DNA of 64,000 nucleotides from Argopecten irradians (taxonomy: Eukaryota; Mollusca; Bivalvia; Pectinida; Pectinidae): contig NC_091140.1 in NCBI RefSeq assembly GCF_041381155.1, positions 22,658,864 to 22,722,863 on the forward strand. Direction: 5' to 3'. The notes under the pieces were generated by a model. That model was not told the DNA's origin, made no database searches, and worked only from the letters and a program-made list of their open reading frames with translations. The position numbers and the translations under genes are program-made. Below, piece by piece: positions 10,883-24,400 of this stretch. Positions within the stretch are counted from its first letter, which is position 1, and each line of letters begins with the position of its first letter.

Positions 10883-12226
10883 CTATTAGTCAACCAAAAG
10901 CTGCTCCAGATCTAGACATGCAGCTGTTCTCTGCTTAGTATACAGAACAGTAGTCCCGTACTAGTGAAACTTTTAAGATATTGGCATGTGAAGAGAACAT
11001 ATATATATACAGGCACTGTGTAATATTCCATATACTCCATAAATCAGTGGTTTTGGTCACTAAACGCCCCAGTCCACAATAGATCAAATTCTTTTTATGT
11101 GACATTATCAGAATTACAGAAGGTAACCACCAGCACCAGATAACATTATCCTTTTTGTCAATATGAGATTAGGAAATAAAAATAAATCTTCGACGTTAAG
11201 GTCGTTTTTGTGTCTTTAGTGAAAATCATTGCTAAGATTACCTAGATATTTTTGTTAATCTGTTTTTATTCATAATATGAAATTAATTATTGCAGACTTT
11301 TTGTAAATGAAATCCTGATGCTTTACGTTGTGTATTTGATTAAATATTGAACTTTTAAATTGTAACATACTTTATGAGATACCCTACATACTTAATTTGA
11401 TAGCTCATTTAAAACATATATATTTCTTTTTATCTTCTTTTTGTTGAAATAAAAGTTTTATAAAAACTTTTTTCATCAATGATAAATTCAGATAAAATGT
11501 AGTCTTCAATTTAAATGGACCCAATGCTATCATTGTTTCTTTAACAATTGAAGTTACAGTTTTATACAGTAAATAGAAATAGTCTATACACATGTTTATA
11601 TTTATCTCATGTTCGGTATGTAATCACATATAGAACGAAGAAAGTAAACACCTGAAAATTACACGTAACTACATTTGTATTACATGATATATCGGCTCTG
11701 TACATTGTTTGTAAACACGGCCGGGTAGAAATGTGACGTCAATGCATAGGCACAAAAGACATGACCCTTGACCTTGATCAATTTGCCCATCCTCAGTTTT
11801 TTTTGGATTGTAGTATATACTGCACCAGTCTAGATGTTGCCCTGTGCTATTGATAGACACTGTGTAACAAAAAAATATTATTAGGAAGTGGTTTTCAGTT
11901 GTTATGGTGACTTAACACTGAAGACTACAAAAAAATACTTCTGGTTATTTAGATAAATTAGGAAGCAGTAGTCTGACAAGAGGTACTAATTGTAAATACT
12001 GGTTACTGGCAATTAATATTTGTTCTTGCATATATTATAGTGACAAATTACCAATTCAAGATGTACATGTACATTAACCAGGTATATATTATATATAAGG
12101 ATGTAGATCCAAAGGTGTTTATTAATTGTGAACATGGAGTGTTTTGTTCATGGGACAAAAATACCTGAGTGTTGACATTAGATATTTTGGTTTGAGAACT
12201 TTATCATTGAGACTTTGCGTTGACAG
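10883..12226. other. Upstream flank of TNFR gene 1, no gene seen
   Basis: AT-rich. The last bases before 12227 (GCGTTGACAG) look like a splice acceptor, so this is probably the intron between a non-coding first exon and the first coding exon. Confidence 0.4.
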
Positions 12227-12412
12227 ATGAGGACATTGCCGATGATATGTCAGTGTCCCTTTCCCAAGTTCGTGGTCCTGATGCTGATGCTACCGTCCAT
12301 AGGGTACTGTGGCAGGGCAATATACTGCAATAAAGGTAGACAGATGTATCAGGATGGGATGTGTGTGGATTGTCCCGAATGTGTCCCAGGACAGCAACTC
12401 AACAGAACTAAG
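12227..12412 (+). CDS. TNFR gene 1, coding exon 1
   Basis: 62 codons, ends in phase 0 at donor AAG|GTATAA. Encodes the signal peptide and the first half-repeat (C34, C46, C49, C52). ATG at 12227 was chosen as the first in-frame Met; a second Met at codon 6 would also give a signal peptide. The acceptor-like TTGACAG sits immediately before the ATG. Confidence 0.82.
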
Positions 12413-15400
12413 GTATAATATTTGTATCAATTTTGATTGGGCTATATTTTTTAACAGTGAAGTTTTTAAATTAATCATTGTTCTTACATTTCGTTTCACC
12501 TCAGAATCCAAAATTAAGGAATTGTACTGACTGGTATAATTTCAATCATCATTCTGTGTTTTACAGCATTAGGATAAGGAAAAAGTTACTTAAACAAATT
12601 TTAAGTTTGAAAAAAAAAATATGGTAAATGTATTCATTTTATCATTTATTTGTCAACTAATTGTGTATATCATTCTGATTCCTTTTTTAACATTAATCTT
12701 TAATGTTCCGATATCAATTAAGATGAGTTTAATAATATAGAGGATCAGATAGTCAAAATGTTAAATCTTCAGATTTAGAATGGGAGGGGGGGGGGGGAGG
12801 AGAAAAAAGGGATAATTAACAAAAGATAATTTCTTAGATTCACACTAACATCATAAATGTTCTATCAAAATGATGTTACCATTGATACATGCAGTGTTAT
12901 ATCACACAAAATTGACTGTATCAAAATGGTAGTTCATCATGTTGTAAACAATCTGTAAATATAGCCAATTAATGGATTATCTTTATATTTTTGTTATACA
13001 TCTGTGTGCATTATTAATTTTGTATATATGTATATATTATAACTGACCCATGTTATTAATACCATTGTTCATTTCTGATTTGGAAAACATTAACATTTTC
13101 CTTAAGTACTGTGAGAGGCTGTATTGTATTGTTAATATACGATATTGTTGTTGATCAAGTACAGTTGCTTGTATGATTATTTTATCACTATCCACAATGC
13201 TGTCTATCGGTACTTTGAAATTTCTATTGTTGAATCTGTTGTGTCAACTTTATGAAGTGCTGTTATTTTCCACAACGTAATTTTTTAACAGGAGTGGTAC
13301 ATACCTCCAAAACATGTGTCATTATCCCGTGATGTTTTTGTTTACATTAATCTGATTGGTTGAGCTTAAGCTAGCTATCTGCTATATATATACATGGTGT
13401 TTTCTGATTGGTTGATCATTTGGACATGGGAATATTCCATTCAATCTTTTTTATTTATAATTCTGTATACCAGGGTATATTTATGTACATTTCTGAGTAC
13501 ATATACATGTATACATAGCTTAAGTTAGGCACAAATGTAATTGATGAAATCATATACAATAAGAGATTTAAAGAAACCAGTATCAAAATCGCTTGTACTA
13601 TGTATTTCAGCTTTCACAAAGAAATTAAATTAAAATATTTTCTAAATATTACATAAATCCCAATGCAAGAAGATATTTCAATGATGTATTTGTGAAATTA
13701 AAAGGAGTTGATTAATGTATGGGATGTATGCATGAATATATATAATCAATTCATACATTAAGTCATATAGTTTTCATTTGTACAAGTTCATTTTTCACAA
13801 ATTTTATATGTTGATCATTTAATATCAAGTTATGAAATCAAATTAAGCTTAAATTGTAAACTATTGGTGTGTTAAATGACTAATTATATACAGCTTAACA
13901 GGCCTAGGTACAATGGTACAGTGACATTATACAAGTGTATATGTTTGTCTGTAGAATGCAGAAGGGATTGGTCACTGTAGAAGATATCACTGGTATATTT
14001 GATGTTAATTCTTAACAGGTATCATATGACAGTAGAAGATAAACAATCATATCATTATTATGGTTAAGTAAGCAAACACATGAATACATGTGCACATGTA
14101 TAAAATCTATGAACTTAAACAATAAACATTTATACCTAATGCCTGATTTAACATCCATCTTTGTATAATAATAACCTGCTAAGAACACATTATTTGTGTA
14201 TGATTTGTATTTAAAGACTATTTGTCATGTGTGTGGTCTTTATAGACAGGCCCTGTTTGTGGTCTTTATAGACAGGCCCTGTGTGTGGTCTTTATAGACA
14301 GGTTCTGTGTGTGGTCTTTATAGACAGGTCATGGGTGTGGTCTTTATAGACAGGTCATGTGTGTGGTCTTTATAGACAGGTCATGTGTGTGGTCTTTATA
14401 GACAGGTCATGTGTGTGGTCTTTATAGACAGGTCATGTGTGTGGTCTTTATAGACAGGTCATGTGTGTGGTCTTTATAGACAGGTCATGTGTGTGGTCTT
14501 TATAGACAGGTCCTGTGTGTGGTCTTTATAGACAGGTCCTGTGTGTGGTCTTTATAGACAAGTCCTGTGGGTGGTCTTTATAAACAGAGTTCTTTTTGTG
14601 GTCTTTATAGACAGGTCCTGTATGTGATCTTTATAGACAGGTCCTGTATGTGGTTTTTATAGACATGTCATGTGGGTGGTCTTTATAGACAGGGTCATGT
14701 TGTGGTCTTTATAGGCAGGTCATGTGTGTGGTCTTTATAGACAGGTCCTGTGTGTGGTCTTTACAGACAGGGTCATGTTGTGGTCTTTATAGACAGGGTC
14801 TGTGTGTGGTCTTTATAGACAGGGTCTGTGTGTGGTCTTTATAGACAGGTCCTGTGTGTGGTCTTTATAGACAGGTCCTGTGTGTGGTCTTTATAGACAT
14901 GTCCTTTGGGTGGTCTTTATAGACAGGGTCATGCTGTGGTCTTTATAGACAGGTCATGTGTGTGGTCTTTATAGACAGGCCCTGTGTGTGGTCTTTATAG
15001 ACAGGTCCTGTGTGTGGTCTTTATAGACAGGTCATGTTGTGGTCTTTATACAGTCCTGTATGTGGTCTTTATAGACAGGTCCTGTGTGTGGTCTTTATAG
15101 ACAGGCCCTGTGTGTGGTCTTTATAGACAGGGTCATGTTGTGGTCTTTATAGACAGGTCCTGTGTGTGGTCTTTATAGACAGGTCCTGTGTGTGGTCTTT
15201 AGACAGGTCCTGTTGTGGTCTTTATAGACAGGTCTGTGTGTGGTCTTTATAGACAGGTCTGTGTGTGGTCTTTATAGACACTGTGTGTGGTCTTTATAGA
15301 CAGTCCTTTGGTGGTCTTTATAGACAGGGTCATGTGTGGTCTTTATAGACAGGGTCATGTGTGTGGTCTTTATAGACAGGTCCTGTGTGTGGTCTTTATA

Positions 15401-18400
15401 GACAGGTCCTGTGTGTGGTCTTTATAGACAGGCCCGATAGGTGGTCTTTGTAGACAGGGTCCTTTTGTGGCCTTTATAGACAGGCCCGATGTGGTGGTCT
15501 TTAGAGACAGGCCTGTGTGTGGTCTTTTTAAAGACATATCATGTGGATGATCTTTATAGACAGGGTCATGTTGTGGTCTTTGTAGACGGGGTCATGTTGT
15601 GGTCTTTGTAGACAGGGTCCTTTTGTGGTCTTTATAGACAGGGTCATGTTGTGGTCTTTATAGACAGGTCCTGTGGATGGTCTTTAAAGATATGTCCTGT
15701 GTATGGTCTTTATAGACAGGCCCTGTGGATGGTCTTTATAGACAGGCCCTGGTCTTTATGGATGACAGGGTCTTTATAGACTTAATGGCTTTATAGCTTT
15801 TGACTGATGAAACATTGGTTGGATATCAGGTAGGCTATATATTTAATTATTATACCTCACTTTTATTTAGAATGTTCTGATTGGATTAAACTTGATCACA
15901 TGACATTGAATAAGTTAGACCGGAATTGGAAGGCGAGGGAAATAACTGTTAACCCCCGAGGGAAATGGAAATAACCCCAGGGAAATGGAAATAACCCATT
16001 GGAAGCTCCGCACGTGACCGGAAGTTGACGTCATCTGCAACGTCAACCAACAATGGCAACGCTGTATATATTTTGTAGCCCAACGAATTTAACAACGTTG
16101 TTGTTGGGAAATATCTTCATGGATTCTTTTAACAGAGATTTTTTTCTTTTGATTTTGTTCGGTATAATAAAATAATTATGTCCCTATGTGTCGGGATACA
16201 TCTAGAATTGTCTCCCTGGGAAAGAGTTATTTTCTCTCGGGCTTCGCCCTCGACAAAATTACTCTTTCCAGGGAGACAATTCTAGATGTATCCTCCACAG
16301 AGGGCCATAATTGTATAGAGTAAAACTTGCCTGAATAGTAATCACCTCTGCATAAAGGCCACTTGCTTAAGAAGACCACTTTCTCAGGGTCTTAAATGGT
16401 GAAATTCAACACAATTGAACCTGTGTATGAAGACTTGGCTTGACTATTTTATCTTGGTCCATTGGATGGTCTTTATAGACAGGTTTGACTCATGTATGCA
16501 TAATTTAATCATGCACAGAAATTACTATAATCATACTTATTTATCAAATTTTAGCGTAAATGGGGAAAACTGTAAATTAGGATTTATTAGCATGGATATC
16601 AATTAGCACAATGAGGTGGTTCAATACCACAAAACACCCTTTTACAAAACTTAGTGCTGTACATGATTTAGCGCATCAAAGACAACGCAAAAACCGCTAA
16701 AATAAAACTACTGCTAATTAAATAAACATGTTTACAGTATCTTGCTGTTCGTTTACTTTAATCTAAATATTGGTGATATATTATAAAAAAACCTGAATCA
16801 ACTTTATCTATCTCTCATTATACTGTACGTAGCTCACACAATAAATTAGACAATGATTTAATATCCTATCTTTTTTTCTTTCAGGAACTCAACACAAACG
16901 TGTTTGGGGCCTTAGAGTGTTACCCCTGTATGGAATGTCCTGTCGGCACCTACAGTGACGATCACAAGAAAGACTTCATCAATGGTTACAAGTGCTATAT
17001 CCATAAGGACTGTAGCCGTCGTGGTCGTGTGGTGGATATACCAGGGACTAATCGCACCAATAATGTCTGTGGCAAATGTATTGAGGGGTAGGTAACAAAA
17101 TTAAAGCCTTAGTTATGTTTTCTAATACACAAATGTTCATTACCATAAACTCCTAAGTTGGTTATAATTAATTATAAGTTGTATGTTTAGTCAGGGACAT
17201 TGAAATCAACCCATATACAGAAGACCCCATCTATTCGCATACCATTTATTTGAACAATTATTTATTTGCATAAAATTGACTGATCCCAATATCTTTATTT
17301 GCATTAGTTTTTACTCTCTCTCGATCTTGCTTAGTTGAATACCGTACAAAATCTTTATTTTTCTCCGCAACCTATAATTCACATATCAAATTCTATTTGT
17401 ATACTCTACTCCACCCATAAATAGATTTTTAGATGTACAGTTGCTTCATTGCTAAAAAAAATACTTCAGCATGGTCATCGACATTACATAATATCAACTC
17501 ACTCTGCATGAGGAGGATTCTTGCAAGTGATAGTATGACTGCGGCGATGAGTCTTATACTCTCATCAGTCTAGTTGACTGACAACAGTTCAATCTCTTTC
17601 TCTCTCGTCCTACTTTATCTAGTCTAACATAGTCCTTGCATTGTGACTAGTGCACTCCGCGCACCTGATATAAATAATATCTGGTAATCTCTAATACGCA
17701 GCAATTGTATAGCGAAATATGGTGAAACATATCCGTCTTGCCATTTTTAGTGCTTCATCCTGCTCCGTGACGGGCCGGTGAGAAGCTTACATGTTCTTCT
17801 GTATCGCTAGGCTATCTCCGTTCCGAGCCGCGTCCCGTGGCGGCCGCCGTCTGTCCGTGCACATTTCCTTACAAAACGCTACATTGTGCATAGAGCTGCA
17901 TAGGATTGATAACCAACATTTTTAGAGGCAACAAACAAGCCTTGAGGGGGAAAGTGTAACAGGAACTTTGGATATTCTCATCTCTTGGACTCTTATACTC
18001 TCCCCGGGGAGTCAGGTCGGGGTCTGGTGGCCCAATAGGGACGAATTTCATGAGTCTAAATCCTAAACGAATCGGCCTACTTGTCCCTAGAGTGTGCGTG
18101 CATGGGAATGTGACCTAAATACTTGGGAGTCGCAACAAGCAGCCTTGGGGAAGGGAGGGAACAGACGCTTTGAGATATAATCGAGTGGGGGCCTCAAGGA
18201 GACCCGCACGGGGACGAGTGAGGTGGCATAGGGATCTCTAATAGGTGTGCGAATGATGAAGTCGAATCCGTTATATCGAGCGTTCTTCTGTCCGTAGTGT
18301 TCTGCATGGATTGTTAACCAAATTTTGCCACTAACATCCTTGGGGGAAGGGAACAGAACTTGTATAAATTTTGGCTCTGACCCCTCGGGGACAGGAGGGG

Positions 18401-21400
18401 CGGGCCGCGAATAAGTGGAAATTTAGATAAATCCTATAAATTCCTTCATCTTTTGTCGCAGAGGAGCTCATCTGCACTAATACTTTGCTATCACCAAAAT
18501 AGTGCCAGACATTATGTCAAGTGAGGGAAGGAAGTACAGGCACTTGGTCGAGACATTTTAGCTAGCTCATACCCCCCGAGGTCACAGTAGAGGGGCGGTG
18601 ATCCAATAGGGGAACTATTATACTCTATGTAAATATTCCAATTAAATCTGTCTTACTATCTGTCTCTAGAGTCTTCAGGCATATGGATTGTTACACTACC
18701 TTAAACACTCTCTTGCCTGCTCACTAACATCCTGTGTGCGGGTATAGATAGTGTCAGACTCTTTCTGTATTCTAATTTCTTGTGCTCTACTGAAGCTCCC
18801 TCTGGTGGACTCAAGGATGGGATGCTGGTGTATGCGTCCAACCAAATAGGGAAAGGATAATAGACGGGACAATAGTAAATCCACATCTAATGCTACATTC
18901 GAGTCTCCGTTTGTAGTGTTGACGCTTTGGAATTGGGTGAACCTATATATGTCCTCTAAAAAGTCCATGAGAGAATGTGGGAACAATGAACCTTTGTCTC
19001 TTAATCATTTTATCTTATATAGCTATCTTGACTCTCACCCAGGGGCAAGGAAAGCATCCAAAGGTGGCGAGTGTAGCCCAATTAGGGGGTATAAGCGTTT
19101 AGAACTGTACATTCTCTATAATACTCCCGCACTTACATATGCTCCATGGTCTAGAGTCTGTCATGAGATATTATTGTGTATCTCTACTCAATCATTTATC
19201 TGAGCGACACAAATTCTTTCATTTGTGGAGCGAGGGAGAACCATGTTACTTGTATATAATCTTCTGAGGCTCTTGACCCCTCAGGGGGGCAGGTCAGGGC
19301 GGGAGGTGCCCGTGGGGATCCCACAACCCCCCCAATAGGGAGGGAAACTCTCTCTAGTTAAGATCCTATACAAAACTATCGCTCTGATTTACCTTTATAT
19401 CCTATGAGTTTCAGAATGAAAATTGTCAATCCAAATATTAGGATAGATACATACTTAACATATATACTCTTCGGGGACTCAGAAAGGCCCGTAGTACTAT
19501 GTTAATCTTTTATAATTTGTTGGGCTACGACTCCCCCCCCGAGGGCTAGTGGTCGTAGAGTATGTCGCAGGTGTGCCCCCCAGTAGGGGAAACTATAGAG
19601 ATGGTAAATTATCCTTCTCAAGTAGACTTTAACTTAATCTCTACTATTGTTCACATGCATGGATTTCTGTGTGACGACCAAATAGTTTTGTATCACATAA
19701 ATAATCTATCCCTGAGGGGAAAGGGGGAATCTAGAACATTTTATAAATTCTTGGCTATCTGACCCTCCACGGGGGGCATTGCTGGCCCAGGGGAGCGGGC
19801 GGGGACTCCCCCCCCCCACATGGGGATATAGAAGGGTGTTTAGGTAACATCCTATAAGTAGCTACTTGTCTCCGATGAGTTTCTGATCATGCGATTTCTG
19901 TAAATAAAACAAATTTGGCTTCCAAATCTACATCCCTCGATAGAGATGAAGAGGAGGAGAACAGATACTTTGTAATAATCATTATTGGCTTCTGTACCCC
20001 CCCAGGGGCACCCATCTGAGGAGTCGGATGCCCCAATAATATGAACTCACTCTAGAGGTAAACATTCCTATAACGAGCGCCTAACTTTTATCCCTAGAGA
20101 TCTTGCAGTAGTATTTGTTTGTAATCCTCATTTTGTACAGTAACAGCCTTGTTGGGGAAGGGTATAATTAGAATCTTGTATAAATATTTGGTCTTCTGAC
20201 CCCCGGTGGACAGAGGGCGGTGGCCCAATAAGGGAAATTGACTTGTCTAATCCCTATAAATTGGCTACTTGTTCTAGAGTTCTGCATGGATTGTAACCAA
20301 ATTTTACCAGGACCATCCTAGGGGGAAGGGGAACAGAACTTGTTTAAAATTTTTGCTCTGACCCCTGGGGACAGGAGGGGCGGGGCCCCAATAGGAAATA
20401 GAGGTAATAATCCTATAAATCGCTACTTGTCCTAGAGTTCTACTTCACATGGATTGTAACCAAATTTGGCCAGAAACTTTCTTAGGGGAATAGGAACAGA
20501 ACTTATATAAAATTTTGGCTCTGACCCCCCGGGGGCAGGAGGCGGGCCCAATAGGGGAAATAGAGGTAAATCCTATAAATCGCTACATGTCCTAGAGTTC
20601 AGCATGATTGTAAGACCAAATATGGCCCAGAAACATCCTTGGGGGGCAAGCAGGGAAAATAGAAACTTGTAAAAATTTTTGTGGATCTGGACCCCCTGGA
20701 GGTAGGCAAGGAGGTGGCGGGGCCGCAATAAAGTGGAAATTTTAGTAAAATCCTAATAAATCGCTACTATTCCTTATAGTATCTGCTTTGTTATTTTTAC
20801 GAAACCAAATTTCTTGCAGCCCGAGAAACATCCTTGGTGTTAACACGAATTCCTATAATTATTGGCTCTAACCCTCTTGAAGCAGAAAGAGTGGGGCCCG
20901 AGGGCATAGGGGAATTAGAGGTAAATATTCAATTCCTCATAAAAGAATCAATGTGAACCTTTACTAGGCATTGAACAAACCAGGTGATCGATACAGCATG
21001 CCCTCTGGGCCTCTTTTGTTCAACAGATTTTGAGTGCATTATAATATATGCAATTATTTCAGTCCAGATGCATCATTTTGTGAGATTTTGGGTTTGTAAT
21101 TTAATTGGGTCAAAAATCTTAAACTGATCATGACAGAAGTGCTGAAGCAAAACGGCTTTATATTTAATTTGGACAAGTGATTAAATAGTCCGACGAGTAA
21201 AATTTTGGGGTTTACTAGTCCAATATGACTAACAGAGAAAAAAAAATTTAACGTCACAGACTGTACAATGTACATTTTGTATATCTGTAGTGGTAGACTA
21301 TTTCAGCATCATAATTAACTCAGTCATTAAGTATTTTTATGTGTGAACGTAACATGTATATTTATGTAAAAGTGTTTAAAGCATGTCCTTAATTTGAGTA

Positions 21401-24400
21401 TTTAGGGAACTACACATTGGCTATACATTACTTTATATTCCGTCGGTGTATATTATAGAGTTACCTCCCTTGTTGTTAGGTATTGTTTGTGACATCATTA
21501 TTTTGTGAGTGAAATTCACATGTTTTTTTTCTTTTTATGGACAATTCATCCTAGGGGAACATTAGAATTTGCTCAGATATTGGAAACAAACCAGTTCTAA
21601 TGGATGTTAGTTTACTTGGTTTTACTGTGATATGCCAAATAAACCCATGGTGGTGAAATGTATGTGAAATACTCCTCGCTGTCTGCCATTAGGTACATAT
21701 TTTGGTCGGTTGTCTTGTATGCTACATCCTGTCCCTTGCTCGTGGAGTAATGCAAGTTTTGTCTAGAACTACTCAAATCGCTCTTACATTAGTGTGTTTA
21801 CCTTATTAAATGCATGTTCTTGTCTAACAATAATTTCATCAACTCCTCTGTGGTTATGTATATTGCATTTGTTTAACATGCCTGACTTTGGCCCGGGGTA
21901 TGGGTACAGCGTACATGTTGAACCTGCTTAATCATATTAATCAATGATTTGGAATTTATCTAACAGAATAAACCTGACTGAATTGTTCCTTTAATATTTA
22001 AATGTAATATTGGAGTTCAAAGAAATGAGAAAAGTTTTGAAAAAATATTGGTTAAATTTTACTTGTATATTAATGATATAGCTGTTACACATATATTTTT
22101 TATATATATATATATATTATATATTTAAAGGTATGTTTCGGAAGACTGGCCGAGTCTGGACAAAAACTCCTACTGCTATCCATGCTCACTGAAAGACAGA
22201 GATAAGTCAGAATGCAGGGGTTCTATCCCCACCGCAGCTCTGACTAAAGCCCGAACAACTCTATCACGTCCTTCAACCCCAGCAGCCAAAGCGGTGAAGG
22301 GAAATCAAGGTATGAATGTGAAAAGGAGAGAATAATTAAAACCACTACATGTATAATAGTGTAAACCACCTGTCTATCCCATGCGATTTACTTTAATGAA
22401 TTTTACTCTCAAATATTAACTGGTATATCTGCTGATGCTCCACTGCCAACAGAGCACAAATAATACCCATCATTTAAACAATAATTGGGTGTTTAATCAT
22501 GTAGATATATGTCTAATTAACACAAATATTAATTTGAAATAATTTATTTTGCTTTCCATTGTGAATAATGGAGTCTTCAGGAGCAAAGACATTGGGAAGG
22601 GAGGGAGAAGTATAGCAGGAAAAAACTTGAGTCGATCATGATTATTAGGTTGAACATTCAGCTATAGTGTTGGGAGCTTTAGATTGAAACTACATTTTTA
22701 GGCCCACCATCATCATAATTGTTGTGCTATTCATAATCGCCCTGCGTCCGTGGTCCGTCGTCCATCCCGAAAACAATGGCTTTGTTATCACCAATTTCTT
22801 AAAAACTGCTGCCAGGTATTAATGTTGTTCACATGGATTGTGTCCCCTTTGGTTTCCATATTATTGATGCCTATACATGATTTTGAGGCGGGTGGTCGGA
22901 AAAACAATATGGCCGGTCACTATCACATACCCCTTGTCCCTTTTTTGTGCCATACAGATTTTGAGGCTGATAGGAAAAACAAGATGGCCGCTAGGCGCCA
23001 TCTTGAATTTTAATAGTTAAGGTTTGATATTCCTATTTCTCAAAAAGTGCTGAAGGGATCTTTCTCAAATTTAATATGAAGGTTCCCCTAGGGCCCTTGT
23101 TGTGCATATTGCATTTTTGGACCAATCGGTGAACAAGATGGCCGCCAGGCAGCCATCTTGGATTTTGTTATTCAAAGTTTTGTTATCGCTATTTCTCAGA
23201 AAGTACTGAAGGGATCTGTCTCAAAATTCATATGTAGGTTCCCCTAGGGACCTAGTTGTGCATATTGCATTTTGGGACCGATTGATCAACAAGATGGCCG
23301 CCAAGGAGTCATCTGGGATTTTGATAGTTGAAGTTTGTTACCGCTATTTCTCAAAAGGTACTGAAGCGATCTGTCCTCAAATTTTATATGTAGTATGTTT
23401 TGAAAAAGAATTGAAAAAGTAGAGAAAAGATTCATCTTTCCTTTGTCAGATAAAGATCATTCTTGGTGGGCGCCAAGATCCCTCTGGGATCTCTTGTGTA
23501 TTTCTCCTTTCAAGTTACAGTTTATGGAAGTTTATTTTAGTTCATTTGTTACATCTCTAACAGTGTTTATCGTTTTGGTATGTTGTAGAGTCTGATAAAC
23601 GTTATACCAGCTTCATAATTCCTGGTGGGGTGGTTATTGCGATTCTTATCATAGTGATTTCTTTGTTGGGCATCTACACTTTTCTCCAACAAAGAAACAA
23701 AGATAAAGAAAAGGAAAACACCGATTCTGGAGAAGGATTGTGTATGTATGATAACCAATATATCATTTTGATAATTATCTCACTGATTACATTGAAGCTT
23801 ATGTAAATACAAACATGTTTAATATATCTCCATATGTTGTTTTGTACTACACCACATATCATAGTGTATTCTATATATGTATATAAGATCTAAGAAAACT
23901 TAAGATATACCAAATATCCAGGTAAATAATTTGTAAAAATACTGAACCAGTGAAAATGGGGATAAGGCTTAAGATTATGGGTGGTTTACTTGTTACTTAC
24001 TATTTTACACCTTATTTTACAGTATGTGTGGCAGTAAGTACATCAGTTTCAGTAAGGTTGCTGACTATAGAAATACTGCCCTTTGCTACAAAACTAAGCG
24101 ATGCTCTTTAATTCTGTTTTTCAGTGAGCAGTATTGAAACTGATGGTGTTCCAAATACAAGTACTAGCCCATTCAGCAGTGTCTCTACTGGCGCTAGCAC
24201 AGGGACAACCACAACAGGTAATTACAAATGAAATCTCCATAACAACCTGCATGTGTTATTGAGATAAGTATCCCCCATTATAGGTAATTTCTGCGTTCTA
24301 TTAAATTTTGTGTGCAAGTTGCAAAAATTAATTGTTGGCCAAAAAGTTTTGGGTAGGCCTATATGTCCATCAACAATCAACTTCTTCTTTATAACCACTT

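Larger units (their letters stand above)
12413..16884. other. Intron 1 of TNFR gene 1
   Basis: 4.5-kb AT-rich intron with a G-run at 12786-12797, the 26-bp minisatellite at 14220-15780 and a long hairpin at 16194-16295. No exon recognised inside. Confidence 0.75.
17088..22130. other. Intron 2 of TNFR gene 1
   Basis: 5-kb intron filled mainly by a decayed family-1 array (about 17770-21020) and a TTAA-type MITE (21535-21994). The acceptor is preceded by a (TA)n run at 22099-22122. Confidence 0.75.

Noticed and set aside
14220..15780. Regular short repeats that could suggest a CRISPR array
   Set aside because: Eukaryotic context, and units are directly adjacent with no unique spacers; it is a minisatellite. 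The same applies to 35224-36185.
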